Origin: Rhizobium rhododendri
GTDB lineage: Bacteria; Pseudomonadota; Alphaproteobacteria; Rhizobiales; Rhizobiaceae
Direction of reading: 5' to 3'
Assembly (NCBI RefSeq): GCF_007000325.2
Contig: NZ_CP117267.1
Coordinates: 124,001-188,000, forward strand
DNA length: 64,000 nucleotides
Position 1 is the stretch's first letter; the number at the start of each line of letters is the position of its first letter. Shown one piece after another: positions 26,025-35,910 of the stretch. The notes below the pieces were generated by a model. The model was given only the letters and a program-made list of their open reading frames with translations. It was not told where the DNA came from and searched no databases. Both the position numbers and the translations under genes were made by a program.

Positions 26025-26897
26025 CTACCTGACGCCGATGAACGGCAAGGCGCCGCCGGGCGTCATCGAGGTGGGCAGCTTGCCGTCCCAACCATTGCCG
26101 ATAGCCTGGTATTGAATAAGCGCAGGGTTGTCGCGGAGCGCCTCTCCCTTGGCCCGGATGGCGTTCGCATCGGCCTCACCACGGAGCGTGATGGCTTTGG
26201 CCTGGGCAGTCGCGAGGGCAAGCTGGCTATCCGCATCGGCCTGCGCCTTGGTCACGGTGATCTGCGCCAGCTGCTTCTCGTTCTGCGCTTTCTGTGCCGA
26301 TTTCTGAACCTCGACTTCCGCTGTCATGCGGGCTTCGATTGCCTCCTCGTACGGCTTCGAAAACTTGATGTTTTCCAGCTGTACGCCTTCGATCATGACC
26401 GGCCCCTTGACGGAGTCGCTCAGCGCCTGGCGGATATCGGTGTTGAGCTTGTCGCGCTGGCTGATGGCCGTTGCCGCCGTGTAATGTCCAAAGACGTTTT
26501 TGACCTGCTGCTGGATACGCGGACGGATCAGACGGTCGGCAAGTCCCTCGGCGCTGCCGAACTGGCTATAGACATCCACGACCTGCGAAGGCGTAATGCT
26601 GTAATTGACGGAAAGCTGCATATGGGCAGGCTGCTGGTCCTGCGAGTAGGCTTCCGTATCCTCGATCTTGATGATCTGTGTCTGGACCGGAAAGCGCGTA
26701 ACGACCGTGACGAACGGCGTCTTGAAGCCAAGGCCCGGATCCGCCGTGCCAACGACTGCACCGAAGCGCGTGATCACACCGCGTTCGCCTTGATCGATCG
26801 TGTACCAGGAACCCAATATAACCGGCAGTCCGACCAGCGCGATGACTGCGACGCTGGCAATAAATTTGAGCGGTATGCGTGAGGCAGTTTCGGTCAT
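26025..26897 (-). CDS. SPFH/Band 7 (prohibitin-like) membrane protein
   Basis: A 290-residue protein with one N-terminal membrane anchor (FIASVAVIALVGLPVILGSWYTI) and an SPFH domain (DQGERGVITRFGAVVGTADPGLGFKTPFVTVV). A long Ala/Gln/Glu-rich coiled-coil follows (residues about 195-265). Prohibitin-like proteins form large rings in the membrane and often control FtsH-type proteolysis or membrane domains. It is not paired with hflK/hflC or a NfeD gene here. I chose the ATG with GAGAAG upstream. Confidence 0.9.
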   Translation of the reverse strand: MTETASRIPLKFIASVAVIALVGLPVILGSWYTIDQGERGVITRFGAVVGTADPGLGFKTPFVTVVTRFPVQTQIIKIEDTEAYSQDQQPAHMQLSVNYSITPSQVVDVYSQFGSAEGLADRLIRPRIQQQVKNVFGHYTAATAISQRDKLNTDIRQALSDSVKGPVMIEGVQLENIKFSKPYEEAIEARMTAEVEVQKSAQKAQNEKQLAQITVTKAQADADSQLALATAQAKAITLRGEADANAIRAKGEALRDNPALIQYQAIGNGWDGKLPTSMTPGGALPFIGVR

Positions 26898-27079
26898 GGT
26901 ACTTCTCACTGTCTGTTGCGGCGGACTTTCACTGGGCTAGAAGCGGCACGATCATATTATATGAAATAAACGAAGGCTCCATGGCAATGGCCAGACGCTC
27001 GGCTCTCATGACATCGATACTGCGCGCGTTATGTTCGACGGGAACTTTCGTCCCAAAGGACCCGAACGACCGTCGTGCA

Positions 27080-30000
27080 TCACGCCGGAGAGGCGGCCCC
27101 TGCCTTTAGCTCCGGATTGCTGTTTGCGCGCCGTTTTCCCAGCCTGTCGAGTAGCAGATAGATCACCGGGGTCGTGTAGAGCGTCAGGATCTGGCTGACG
27201 ATCAGGCCGCCGACGATGGCGTAACCGAGGGGCTGGCGCAGTTCTGATCCCGTGCCATGTCCTATCGCCAAGGGAATTCCGCCGAGCAAGGCTGCCATGG
27301 TGGTCATCAGAATCGGCCTGAAACGCAGATGCGCCGCCTTGGTGATGGCCTGTTCGCTGGTCAGGCCCTCGTCCTTTTCCGCCTGTATGGCGAAATCCAC
27401 CAGCATGATGCCGTTTTTCTTGACGATGCCGATCAGCAGGATGACGCCGATCATGGCGACGAGACCGAAGTCGAAGCCCGAAATCATCAGAGCCGCCAGC
27501 GCTCCGAGGCCTGCGGACGGCAGTGTCGATAGGATCGTCAGCGGATGCAGCAGGCTTTCATAGAGCACGCCGAGGATGATGTAGACGACGATCAGCGAAG
27601 CCAGGATCAGCAGCGGTACCGTCGCCAGCGACTCCTGGAAGGCCTTGGCGCTGCCGGAAAAGCTCGCCTGCAGCGATGCCGGTGGTTGCAACCCTTGTAC
27701 CGCGGCCTCGATTGCCTGCGTTGCCTGTCCGAGTGCGACAGAGGGTGCCAGGTTGAACGAGATCGTCACTGCCGGCGATTGTCCCTGATGAGAGATCGAA
27801 ACCGGCGACACCCCGTTCGTCGTCCACTTGGCAACAACTGACAGCGGAACTAGCGTGCCGCTGCTGGAGCGGACGGAAAGCTGGTCGAGCGTTGCGATCT
27901 TGCGCTGCAGGTCTGGTAGCACCTCGAGGATGACGTGGAAGGTGTCGGTCTGTGTCGAGTAGGACGCCACCTGCCGCTGTCCGAAGGCATCGTACAGGGT
28001 GTCGTCGATCGTTGCCGGAAGGACGCCGTAAAGCGAGGCAGCAGCCCGGTCGATATGGATCGACAGGTTAGGAGCCTCCGCCTGCTGGTCATTGCCGACG
28101 TCGCGCAGTTCCGGCAGGCTCTGCAGCTTGTTCGTCACCTTCGTTGCCCATTGCGAGAGCTCGCTGATATTGCCGTCCTGAAGCGTATATTGATACTGGG
28201 TCTTGGCGGGCCGTGCGCCGATGTTGATATCCTGCGCGGACTGCATGAGGAGCTTGATGCCCTGCTGCTGGTTGAGGGCAATACCAAGCCGCTGGATCAC
28301 CTCCTTGGCACTTGCATCGCGCTCCGACAGCGGTTTCAGCGTGATGTTGACATGGCCCTGGTTGAGCGCGTTGCCGCCATTGCCGCCGCCGACATCCATG
28401 AACACGCTGTAGACCGCTGGGTCCTTGAGGATGATGGCGCTGACGCGCTCCTGCAGCTTGGCCATCTCGGTGTAGGAGATATCCGGTGAAGCCTGTGACT
28501 GGCCTGCGATGAAGCCGGTGTCCTGCTCCGGAAAAAAGCCTTTGGGGATGATATAGAAGAGGTACCCCGTCAGCGCGATGGTCCCGAGGAAGACGGTCAG
28601 TGTCACGTAGGGGTGTCGCAGCACGCGGGCCAGGCTGCGGGCGTAGAGCGAGAGCAACCAGTCGAAGAATGCCTCGCCCATGCGGTAGAGCCGTCCATGC
28701 TGCTCCTTGGGCACGGATCTGATGAAGCGCGACGCCAGCATCGGTGTCAGCGTGAGCGAGACAAAGGCCGAAATCGCGATGGCAATCGTCAGTGTCACGG
28801 CGAACTCGCGGAACATTCGGCCTACGATGCCGCCCATCAGCAGGATGGGGATGAGAACGGCGATCAGCGAAAGGCTGATGGAAATGATCGTGAAGCCGAT
28901 CTCCCGCGCTCCCTTCCGGGCCGCCTCTTTTGGCTCCAGACCCTCCTCGATCAGGCGGGTGATGTTTTCGAGCATGACGATCGCGTCGTCGACGACGAAG
29001 CCGACGGCCACCACCAGCGCCATGAGCGACAGGTTGTCGAGGCTGAAACCCAGCACCCACATCGGTGCGAGCGAGCCAACAAGGGCAATCGGCAGGGTAA
29101 GCGCCGGGATGATGGTTGCCCTGATATCCCGCAGGAACAGGAAGATCACCAGCACCACGAGCCCGATGGTCAGCATCAGCGTAAACTGGACATCCTCGAC
29201 GGACGCCCGGATCGTCGATGTCCTGTCGGTCACGAGTTCCAGCTTGATAGCGCGTGGCAACGATGCCTGCAGGGCGGGAAGCTGGGATTTGATTGCGTCA
29301 ACGACGCCGATGACGTTTGCGCCCGGCTGCCTGAATACGTCGAGGGCTATCCCTCGCTCACCGTTCGTCCAGTGTGCCATCTTCGAGTCTTCGGCGCCAT
29401 CGACGGCGGCACCGATATCGCGGATACGCACCGGCCCGCCGTTGCGGTAGGCGATGACAGCATCGTTCCAGTCGGCCGACTTTGTAATCTGGTCGTTGGT
29501 GTAGATCGGAAACGTCCGGGTCGGATCGTCGATGTTGCCCTTGGGGGCGCTGAGGCTGAGATTGCCGATGGCAGAGCGGACATCTTCCAGCGTCACATCT
29601 GATTGCGCGAGGCGACCGGGATCGACACCGATGCGGATCGCCGGCTTCTGCTTGCCGCCGATATTGACATAGGCAACGCCGGAAACCTGGCCGATCTTGG
29701 TGGCGACGTTTCGTTCAATGTACTCGTCGAGCTCCGGTAGCGTCAGCGTGTCCGAGGTCGCCGACAGCTGCATGACCGGCGCATCGGCGGGATTGACCTT
29801 CCGGACCGTTGGCAGGGACGGCATGTCCTTCGGAAGCGTTGCGGACGCCTCGCTGATCGCCGTCTGCACATCGCTCGCCGCTGTCTGTATGTCCTGGCTG
29901 AGCGCGAACTGGATGGTGATCGACGTGGTGCCGAGCGAGCTGCTCGATGTCATCTCGGTGATCCCGCTGACCCGGGAAAGCGCCTCCTCGATCGGCTGGG

Positions 30001-30232
30001 CAACGCTCGATGCCATCGTCTCCGGCGACGCGCCGGGAAGGCTTGCCGCGATCTGGATCGTTGGAAAGTCGATCTGCGGCAGTGCCGATACGGGCATCAG
30101 CGGATAGCAAATGGCACCGACGAGGAAAATACCGGCCATGATAAGGCCGGTGGCGACGGGGTGATCGATAAAAAAACTGAAGAAATTCGAGTCTTTAGGC
30201 TGAGCGGTCTGGGAGGGATCGATGCCGCTCAT
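27080..30232 (-). CDS. RND efflux pump inner-membrane subunit (AcrB/MdtB-like)
   Basis: A 1050-residue proton-driven exporter with the RND plan of 12 membrane helices and two large periplasmic loops. Segments include FIDHPVATGLIMAGIFLVGAICYPLMPVSALPQIDFPTI, ASSVAQPIEEALSRVSGI, VVAVGFVVDDAIVMLENI with the proton-relay aspartates, and GYAIVGGLIVSQILTLYTTPVIYLLLDRL. It resembles the MdtB/MdtC group. Its start overlaps the stop of the adaptor gene (ATGA). No outer-membrane channel gene is present, so a TolC elsewhere is likely used. Confidence 0.95.
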   Translation of the reverse strand: MSGIDPSQTAQPKDSNFFSFFIDHPVATGLIMAGIFLVGAICYPLMPVSALPQIDFPTIQIAASLPGASPETMASSVAQPIEEALSRVSGITEMTSSSSLGTTSITIQFALSQDIQTAASDVQTAISEASATLPKDMPSLPTVRKVNPADAPVMQLSATSDTLTLPELDEYIERNVATKIGQVSGVAYVNIGGKQKPAIRIGVDPGRLAQSDVTLEDVRSAIGNLSLSAPKGNIDDPTRTFPIYTNDQITKSADWNDAVIAYRNGGPVRIRDIGAAVDGAEDSKMAHWTNGERGIALDVFRQPGANVIGVVDAIKSQLPALQASLPRAIKLELVTDRTSTIRASVEDVQFTLMLTIGLVVLVIFLFLRDIRATIIPALTLPIALVGSLAPMWVLGFSLDNLSLMALVVAVGFVVDDAIVMLENITRLIEEGLEPKEAARKGAREIGFTIISISLSLIAVLIPILLMGGIVGRMFREFAVTLTIAIAISAFVSLTLTPMLASRFIRSVPKEQHGRLYRMGEAFFDWLLSLYARSLARVLRHPYVTLTVFLGTIALTGYLFYIIPKGFFPEQDTGFIAGQSQASPDISYTEMAKLQERVSAIILKDPAVYSVFMDVGGGNGGNALNQGHVNITLKPLSERDASAKEVIQRLGIALNQQQGIKLLMQSAQDINIGARPAKTQYQYTLQDGNISELSQWATKVTNKLQSLPELRDVGNDQQAEAPNLSIHIDRAAASLYGVLPATIDDTLYDAFGQRQVASYSTQTDTFHVILEVLPDLQRKIATLDQLSVRSSSGTLVPLSVVAKWTTNGVSPVSISHQGQSPAVTISFNLAPSVALGQATQAIEAAVQGLQPPASLQASFSGSAKAFQESLATVPLLILASLIVVYIILGVLYESLLHPLTILSTLPSAGLGALAALMISGFDFGLVAMIGVILLIGIVKKNGIMLVDFAIQAEKDEGLTSEQAITKAAHLRFRPILMTTMAALLGGIPLAIGHGTGSELRQPLGYAIVGGLIVSQILTLYTTPVIYLLLDRLGKRRANSNPELKAGAASPA

Positions 30233-31389
30233 GGGGATTGCTTCTCCGCAAGTTCTCCGGTCGTGGAACCGGTCCAGGGGGTGACGCTGACCTTGACGCC
30301 GTCGCCGATGCGCGACTGGCCGTCCATGACGACCTGATCGCCTTCCGAAATGCCCTTCGTTACCAAAGCACGGGCATCTGTCACGAAGGCGGAGACGACA
30401 TCGCGTTTCTCAACCTTGCCGTCTTTTCCGACGACATAGGCATAGAGACCCGACGGGCCGCGCGCCAAAGCCTTGTCGGGCACCACGACGCCGTCGCGAA
30501 CCTCGACCGTCAAGCGCGTCGCAACCGGCAGGCCGGGCCACAAGCGGCTGTCGCCATTGTCGAAATCGGCACGAAGGTGGATCGACCCATTGCTCGCATC
30601 GACCGAATTGTCGATTACCGAGAGTTTGCCCTTGGCAAGTTGCCGGGTGCCATCTGTTGCCGATACCTCGACCTCGGCAATGCCCTGTTTCAGAGCATCC
30701 CGGATTTCCGCAAACCGATCGCCGGGAGCGACGAACGACACGCCGATGGGGTCCATCTGTGTGATCGTCACGATCCCCGTCGACGAACTTGCGCTGATGA
30801 CGCTGCCCGTATCGACTTGGCGAAAACCGGTGCGGCCGGTGAAAGGGGCGACGATGGTCGCAAATCCGAGTTGGGTCTCGGCATTCTTGATTGCCGCATC
30901 GTCGTACTGGACGGCGGCGAAAAGCTGGTCGCTGGACGCATTTTTCTGCTCGACGGTTGCAGTGGACGCGATGCCCTTTTGCGCAAGGCCTGCATATCTC
31001 TCCGCATCCGCCTTGGCGCTGCGCAGCTGGGCCTCGTCCTGGGCTTTCTTCGCCTTGGCAGACGTCAGGTCGGATACCAGCTGGCGGTCATCCAGCCGCA
31101 GCAGGACGCTTCCTTTCTGGACGATCTCCCCCTCCGTGAAAGGGATTTCCATCACCTGCCCGTCTATGCGCGGACGCACCAGAACGGACTGGAGCGAAGA
31201 CACCGTTCCAATACCGTTGATGACCCTGTGGATGGTTTCGCGCTTGGCGGTTATTGCCGTGACCGGGATGGGCGGCGCTTCCGTCGTTTCGCTATCGGCA
31301 GCAAAAGCACCACTGATGGGTTGGAGGATAAGAGCCGCGACCAGGATGGCCATGCCACGAGACGCAGACGTCAGCGCAAAAAACTTCAT
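30229..31389 (-). CDS. RND efflux periplasmic adaptor subunit
   Basis: A membrane fusion protein of 386 residues with a signal peptide (MAILVAALILQPISGAFAA). A biotinyl-lipoyl-like hairpin follows (VRPRIDGQVMEIPFTEGEIVQKGSVLLRLDDR), then a coiled-coil and the FATIVAPFTGRTGFRQVDTGSVIS barrel strand, as in MdtA/AcrA proteins. It links the inner-membrane pump to an outer-membrane channel. AAGGGTGG precedes the ATG. It is the first gene of a two-gene operon with the pump subunit. Confidence 0.94.
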   Translation of the reverse strand: MKFFALTSASRGMAILVAALILQPISGAFAADSETTEAPPIPVTAITAKRETIHRVINGIGTVSSLQSVLVRPRIDGQVMEIPFTEGEIVQKGSVLLRLDDRQLVSDLTSAKAKKAQDEAQLRSAKADAERYAGLAQKGIASTATVEQKNASSDQLFAAVQYDDAAIKNAETQLGFATIVAPFTGRTGFRQVDTGSVISASSSTGIVTITQMDPIGVSFVAPGDRFAEIRDALKQGIAEVEVSATDGTRQLAKGKLSVIDNSVDASNGSIHLRADFDNGDSRLWPGLPVATRLTVEVRDGVVVPDKALARGPSGLYAYVVGKDGKVEKRDVVSAFVTDARALVTKGISEGDQVVMDGQSRIGDGVKVSVTPWTGSTTGELAEKQSP

Positions 31390-31531
31390 TCGCCACCCTT
31401 GCTTGGATTTCGCTCTGTAACGCAGCAATCCGACTTTGGTTCATTCCGGTTAACTTTATGAGATTCGGGTAATCTATGCCGCCAGTGATGCGGGGCTGAA
31501 GAGACCTTTTTTTCTCGACAATCTCGATACG

Positions 31532-31562
31532 AAAAAGCCCGACAGGATTTCTCCGGCCGGGC
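31532..31562 (-). terminator. Terminator after the podJ-like gene
   Basis: On the minus strand GCCCG and CGGGC close a hairpin with an inner GGA/TCC step and an internal loop, followed by TTTTT. It begins about 20 bases after the stop codon. Confidence 0.75.
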
Positions 31563-31584
31563 ATTTGCGGATGAATGATCGGTC

Positions 31585-34500
31585 TCAGGCGGGCTTGTTG
31601 CGGGCCAGCAGCTGCTTGACGACCTGATCGGTGATCTTGCCGTCTGGCGTCAGGCCGACCGATTTCTGGAAGCTTTTCAGCGCTGCAACCGTCTTGTCGC
31701 CCATGTTGCCATCAGGCGTGCCGGCGTCGAAGCCGTTGTTGTTGAGGATCGCCTGAATGTTGCGGACAGCCTTTTTCATATCGACCGAGCCGGTGTGGAC
31801 GCTCTTGCCCGCCCATGCGTCGGGAATATCGGCGCGGTTGCTCTGGTCGTCCAGTGGCTGCGGCTTCCAGAGATCGACCTTTTCCTTGGCGGCCTGCAGC
31901 TGGTCTGGCTTCAGGGAGTTGGCCACTTCGTCGCGCTTTTGTGCCGCATCCTTGTCGCCGCCCTTGGCGGCAATGGCGAACCACTTGTAGGATTCGGTGA
32001 GATCCTGCTTCACGCCGTTGCCCCGTGCATAGAGGATGGCGAGATTGAACTGGCTGTCCGAGACGCCGAAATTGGCGGCTTTGGTGAACCAGTCGACAGC
32101 TGCGGCATAATCCTGCGGGCCAGCGGCGCCGGATGCGAACAGAACCGCCAGATTGTGCATGGAGCTGGCGTTACCCTGGTCGGCTGCCAGCTGGTAATAT
32201 TGCTTGGCTTTTGCGAGATCTCGGTCGAGGCCATTGCCCTTTTCATACATGCTGGCGAGACGGTACTGTGCCGGGGCAAAGCCCTTGTCGGCAGAGAGCT
32301 GGTACCAGCTTGCCGCCTGCTTCAGATCGGTCGGCAAACCACGGCCTTCGGTGAAGCGCGCGCCGATCTCGAAGAGTGCCAGAGGATCGCCCTGGCGGGC
32401 CGCATCTGCAAGTGCCGGCGGCTGGATGCTGTCCGGGACGGCGATGACGGCAGCAGGAGCTGCCGGTGTCGTGGCATCGCCTGCGGTGTTGGCTGCAGCG
32501 ACGTCCGGAGCGGTTGTCGCCGACGGCGTCGCATTCGCCATTCCCGGCGCAGGTGTGCCCGGCGAGGTCAGCGGCTGGCTGGCGGTATCGCTACCGGCCG
32601 GAGCCGGCGATGCCAAGTGGGCAGTCTGCGTCGCCATGCCAGGCTCTGCTGGCGCAGCCTGTGTCGGGCCAGGGGCGGGCTGCGGCTGAACGGCGGCTGC
32701 AGGATCGGTTGCTGCTGGCGCCGGGGTCGCTGCCGAGGTCAAAGCGGACACTTCGGCGGGTGCCGGTGCCTGCTTGCCGGTCAACGAGTGGACCAGCGGA
32801 AACGCCATGAGCGCCAGCAATGCAGCGCCGACGGCGAGCAGAATCGGGCGGCGGTAGCGCGCGAAAGTTCCCGTCTTGCCGGGGCCCTTGACCGTGGGCG
32901 CTGTTCGCGATTGGTCGACTTCCATGGCAGCGGCCTGGGCAGCGCGGCGGGCGGCGGCGATGTAGTCGGCACGTTCGTTTTCGGTCTGCGGCTTGCCTGC
33001 GCCATTGCGGGCGGCATTCTGGCTGGCCCGCACCCTTTCGAGGATCTTCTTGATATCCGGCGCGCCGGAGCCGGGCTCCAGCAACTCGTTCGCCTCGTCG
33101 GCATGCATCATGTCGCCCGAATCGATCGACGGCGTCGGGTCGATCACCTGGCGGTCGGTCGAGGCCTCTGTGTCTGCCTTGCGGCCCGGTCGCAGACGCT
33201 TGCCGAGGGCTGCAAAGAGGCTCGGCTTGCCGCCTTCGCTCTTGACCGCCGCCTTGATGCGCGCCTTGGTTTCGGCATCCATAGGAATTGCGTCGGCGTT
33301 GGTGACCTCAGCTACGCCCGGTACCGCGGTATCGGCGGCGGCTCGCGCAGCAGCGACGGTTGCCATCGGCACTGCAGCGGATGCGGTGCGGATCACCGGT
33401 CCGCTCTTCTGCGCAGGTGCGGCAGCACGGGCTTGCGGCGCATCGGCATATTCGAGCGGCGGCGGGTTGAACTCGGCGGCCGGCATGCGGGCGGCGGGCT
33501 TGCTGCGCTCCATGTTGTCGAGACGGTCGGCGATCTGGACCAGCGTATTGTGCAGGGCTTCGAATGTGCGGTGCGTGCGCTCGTCGCTGCTGCGGCTGAT
33601 GTCCTCGAGGTGACGAAGATCCTCGGCCAGCGCCGCCAATGCCGACATCTCGGCCGCAGGTGCCGCGCCGTTCATCGCGCCCTGCCGGGAATAAGCCTGC
33701 ACGACAGTCTCGGCTGCCTGACGAGCGGCTTCGATGACGTATTCGTCGTTGGTGCTCATATAGTCTTCGATAGCGCTCATGCGCTGGTCGAATTCGACCG
33801 GAAAGCCGTTGCGCGGCTCGCTCAGGAGTTCGGAGAGGTGAGCGATCTGGTCTTCCAGTCCGCGCAAGGCGTGACTGTCGGTCGGTGCGGCAGCGGTGCT
33901 TTCCTCCAGCCGGGAAGCAATATCGGCGAGCCGGCTTTCGAGCCTGACGACGACCGTCTCGTCGAAGGCCGACGCCGGCGGATGCATGTCGATCTGGTCG
34001 ATGCGGCGGGCCAGCTGCTCCAGCCGTTCGGCCAGCACGTCGTTGACCGCACCCTGGTCGAGCGCATCGATCTTGCGCGAAATATCGCTGAGGTGAACGG
34101 TGAGATCCGGCTGCGGCGCCTGGCTGTATGAGCTTTCCATCAGCCGCGACAGCTCGTTCAGTCGCTCTTCGAGGTTGATCGCGGTTTCCGCATGAGCCAT
34201 GTCGTCGATGCGGCTGCTGAGGCTTTCGATACGGCTTGCCAGATCCATGGTCGGCTCGAAGCGCAACATGGCTTCGCTGCTCATCACGTCGATCTGGTCG
34301 GCGAGGCTGCTGATACGGTTTTCGAGGCGCTGGATCAGCGCCGGATCGGCCGTGTTGGCGGTGCTGCGGCCGCTGGCGGCGATCGCCCGGCTGATTTCGT
34401 CGAGGCGCGTATCGATCGCGGTGAACTGCTCGGTCATGGCGCGGTCGCGCGGCTGCATGAGGTTGCCGAACTGCTCCATCGCAGTGGCAATGGAAATCAG

Positions 34501-35418
34501 CTTTTCTTCCAGCGCATGCACCGCAGGGCTATCGTTCATGCCGCCGAGCTGCCGCTTGATATCGTCGATGCGGTAGGCCAGCGCGACAAGCTCTTCCTGC
34601 AGGCCGGATGTGTCGATAGCCTGCAGCCGATCTTCCACGCTGTCCCAACGGCTCTCCATTCCCCGCACGGATTCCTCGCGGGCAAGCCCGTCCATCAGCG
34701 CGCGAAGATCGTCGAACTCTGCCTTCAGGGCGGCGGCCTCGGAGCCGTGGCTGGCACCGGTGTTTGCCAGCTGGTCGATGCTGTCGGCAAGACGCGTCAG
34801 ATCGGCGCGCATGCTGTCTGCGAAATTATGGTCTTCGGCGGCGCCCTTGATCGTGCGGATCTCGGCCCGGAGTGCGCCCATCTCGCGCGCTACCCCGTCT
34901 GCGATGTCTTTCTTGAGGTCGTGGCGCAGGCTGACCAGGGCCTGGGCGATCTCGGTCATCGCATCCGCTGCAGGGCGGCTATCGGCCGCAACGCGGGCAA
35001 CGGGCTGGCGCGAGGCCACGGGTTCTGCGGCGCGCGGTGCGAGCGGCGGACGGACGGGTGCCTCTTGCTCTGCGGCCTGGCTGCGGTCGCGGCTGGCCCC
35101 GAGTATGCGCTGGCGCTGGCGGATTTCGGCAAAGGGATCGGAGCGTGGAGCTGGCGCCGGTGCTTCGGCGCGCGATGGCCTGTCGTTGGCCTCGCGGCTG
35201 GCGACAGCGCGGTCCAGACGATTGGATCTCTCTGCGAGCGCCGGGCGGGCTGCAGACGACACGGCTGCCGCTGGTGCCTGCGGGCGCGCCGTTTCCAGAC
35301 CGCCTGCTGCGCCCATCAGACCTTCGATGCGGGCCTCTAGACCCTCGATCGTGCGGCTGAGTGCATCGAGAGCCGTCCTGTCGTTCATCAGGGGAGGATG
35401 TGATGGAGATCCGCTCAT
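31585..35418 (-). CDS. podJ: PodJ-like polarity protein (coiled coil, TM, Sel1 repeats, PG-binding)
   Basis: The 1277-residue protein is built like PodJ. About 800 cytoplasmic residues are coiled-coil (repeated blocks of the type LEERLNELSRLMESS and VVRLESRLADIASRLEES). One membrane segment (PILLAVGAALLALMAFPLVHSL) is followed by a Pro/Ala-rich linker and Sel1/TPR-like repeats in the periplasm (LALFEIGARFTEGRG, AQYRLASMYEKGNG, SMHNLAVLFASG). A peptidoglycan-binding domain ends it (IQAILNNNGFDAGTPDGNMGDKTVAALKSFQK). PodJ organises the old pole in Caulobacter and growth-pole transition in Agrobacterium. Rhizobial podJ adjoins the same fad genes. Confidence 0.87.
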   Translation of the reverse strand: MSGSPSHPPLMNDRTALDALSRTIEGLEARIEGLMGAAGGLETARPQAPAAAVSSAARPALAERSNRLDRAVASREANDRPSRAEAPAPAPRSDPFAEIRQRQRILGASRDRSQAAEQEAPVRPPLAPRAAEPVASRQPVARVAADSRPAADAMTEIAQALVSLRHDLKKDIADGVAREMGALRAEIRTIKGAAEDHNFADSMRADLTRLADSIDQLANTGASHGSEAAALKAEFDDLRALMDGLAREESVRGMESRWDSVEDRLQAIDTSGLQEELVALAYRIDDIKRQLGGMNDSPAVHALEEKLISIATAMEQFGNLMQPRDRAMTEQFTAIDTRLDEISRAIAASGRSTANTADPALIQRLENRISSLADQIDVMSSEAMLRFEPTMDLASRIESLSSRIDDMAHAETAINLEERLNELSRLMESSYSQAPQPDLTVHLSDISRKIDALDQGAVNDVLAERLEQLARRIDQIDMHPPASAFDETVVVRLESRLADIASRLEESTAAAPTDSHALRGLEDQIAHLSELLSEPRNGFPVEFDQRMSAIEDYMSTNDEYVIEAARQAAETVVQAYSRQGAMNGAAPAAEMSALAALAEDLRHLEDISRSSDERTHRTFEALHNTLVQIADRLDNMERSKPAARMPAAEFNPPPLEYADAPQARAAAPAQKSGPVIRTASAAVPMATVAAARAAADTAVPGVAEVTNADAIPMDAETKARIKAAVKSEGGKPSLFAALGKRLRPGRKADTEASTDRQVIDPTPSIDSGDMMHADEANELLEPGSGAPDIKKILERVRASQNAARNGAGKPQTENERADYIAAARRAAQAAAMEVDQSRTAPTVKGPGKTGTFARYRRPILLAVGAALLALMAFPLVHSLTGKQAPAPAEVSALTSAATPAPAATDPAAAVQPQPAPGPTQAAPAEPGMATQTAHLASPAPAGSDTASQPLTSPGTPAPGMANATPSATTAPDVAAANTAGDATTPAAPAAVIAVPDSIQPPALADAARQGDPLALFEIGARFTEGRGLPTDLKQAASWYQLSADKGFAPAQYRLASMYEKGNGLDRDLAKAKQYYQLAADQGNASSMHNLAVLFASGAAGPQDYAAAVDWFTKAANFGVSDSQFNLAILYARGNGVKQDLTESYKWFAIAAKGGDKDAAQKRDEVANSLKPDQLQAAKEKVDLWKPQPLDDQSNRADIPDAWAGKSVHTGSVDMKKAVRNIQAILNNNGFDAGTPDGNMGDKTVAALKSFQKSVGLTPDGKITDQVVKQLLARNKPA

Positions 35419-35910
35419 CGTGTTGCTCACTTCGACATTTGACCCTTGCGGGCTGTTTCCCCCGGTACTCGCGCCGCTGCCATCGAAAACTGCAGTGACT
35501 GAAGAGCACCAGACGCAAGGGCGTATTACGGTACGCATTCCTGTGACCGGTGGAGATCGCTGTATTCCAAAAATCTAAACTGCGGCATGGAATACGGATC
35601 ACTCCGCTCACGCCGCAAAATTCGCAAAACGTGGTAAAGAACCCGTTAACTTTCCCGAAAATTTCTTTAACCTTTGTTCAATGCGCACCAGCCCGGCCAT
35701 TGCGGACACAAGATATCTCTGAGGAAGCCGAGCCGCACTTTCTCCCGGTGCCAGCGCCTGGGGTCTCGCATACGGCACCCATCGCCCCTCCGACACAAAA
35801 GTTTTACCCTCGGGTCATACATTTGACGTTTACGCGCACGTCAATATTTCATAGGCTTGTTGCAGGGACGGAGCCTTGGCCTCGTCTTTGCGAATTGGAG
35901 GATTTGAACG
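35419..35910. other. Divergent control region between podJ and fadE genes
   Basis: No coding sequence. TTAACCTTTGTTCAA at 35667-35681 is one base from the CtrA consensus TTAA-N7-TTAA. It lies about 250 bases upstream of the podJ start. The fadE ribosome site TTGGAGG is at the right edge. Promoter boxes are otherwise unclear. Confidence 0.5.

Noticed and set aside
31795..34131. 778-codon plus-strand frame opposite podJ
   Set aside because: Antisense to a coiled-coil gene; reads as Arg/Cys/Gly-rich nonsense.
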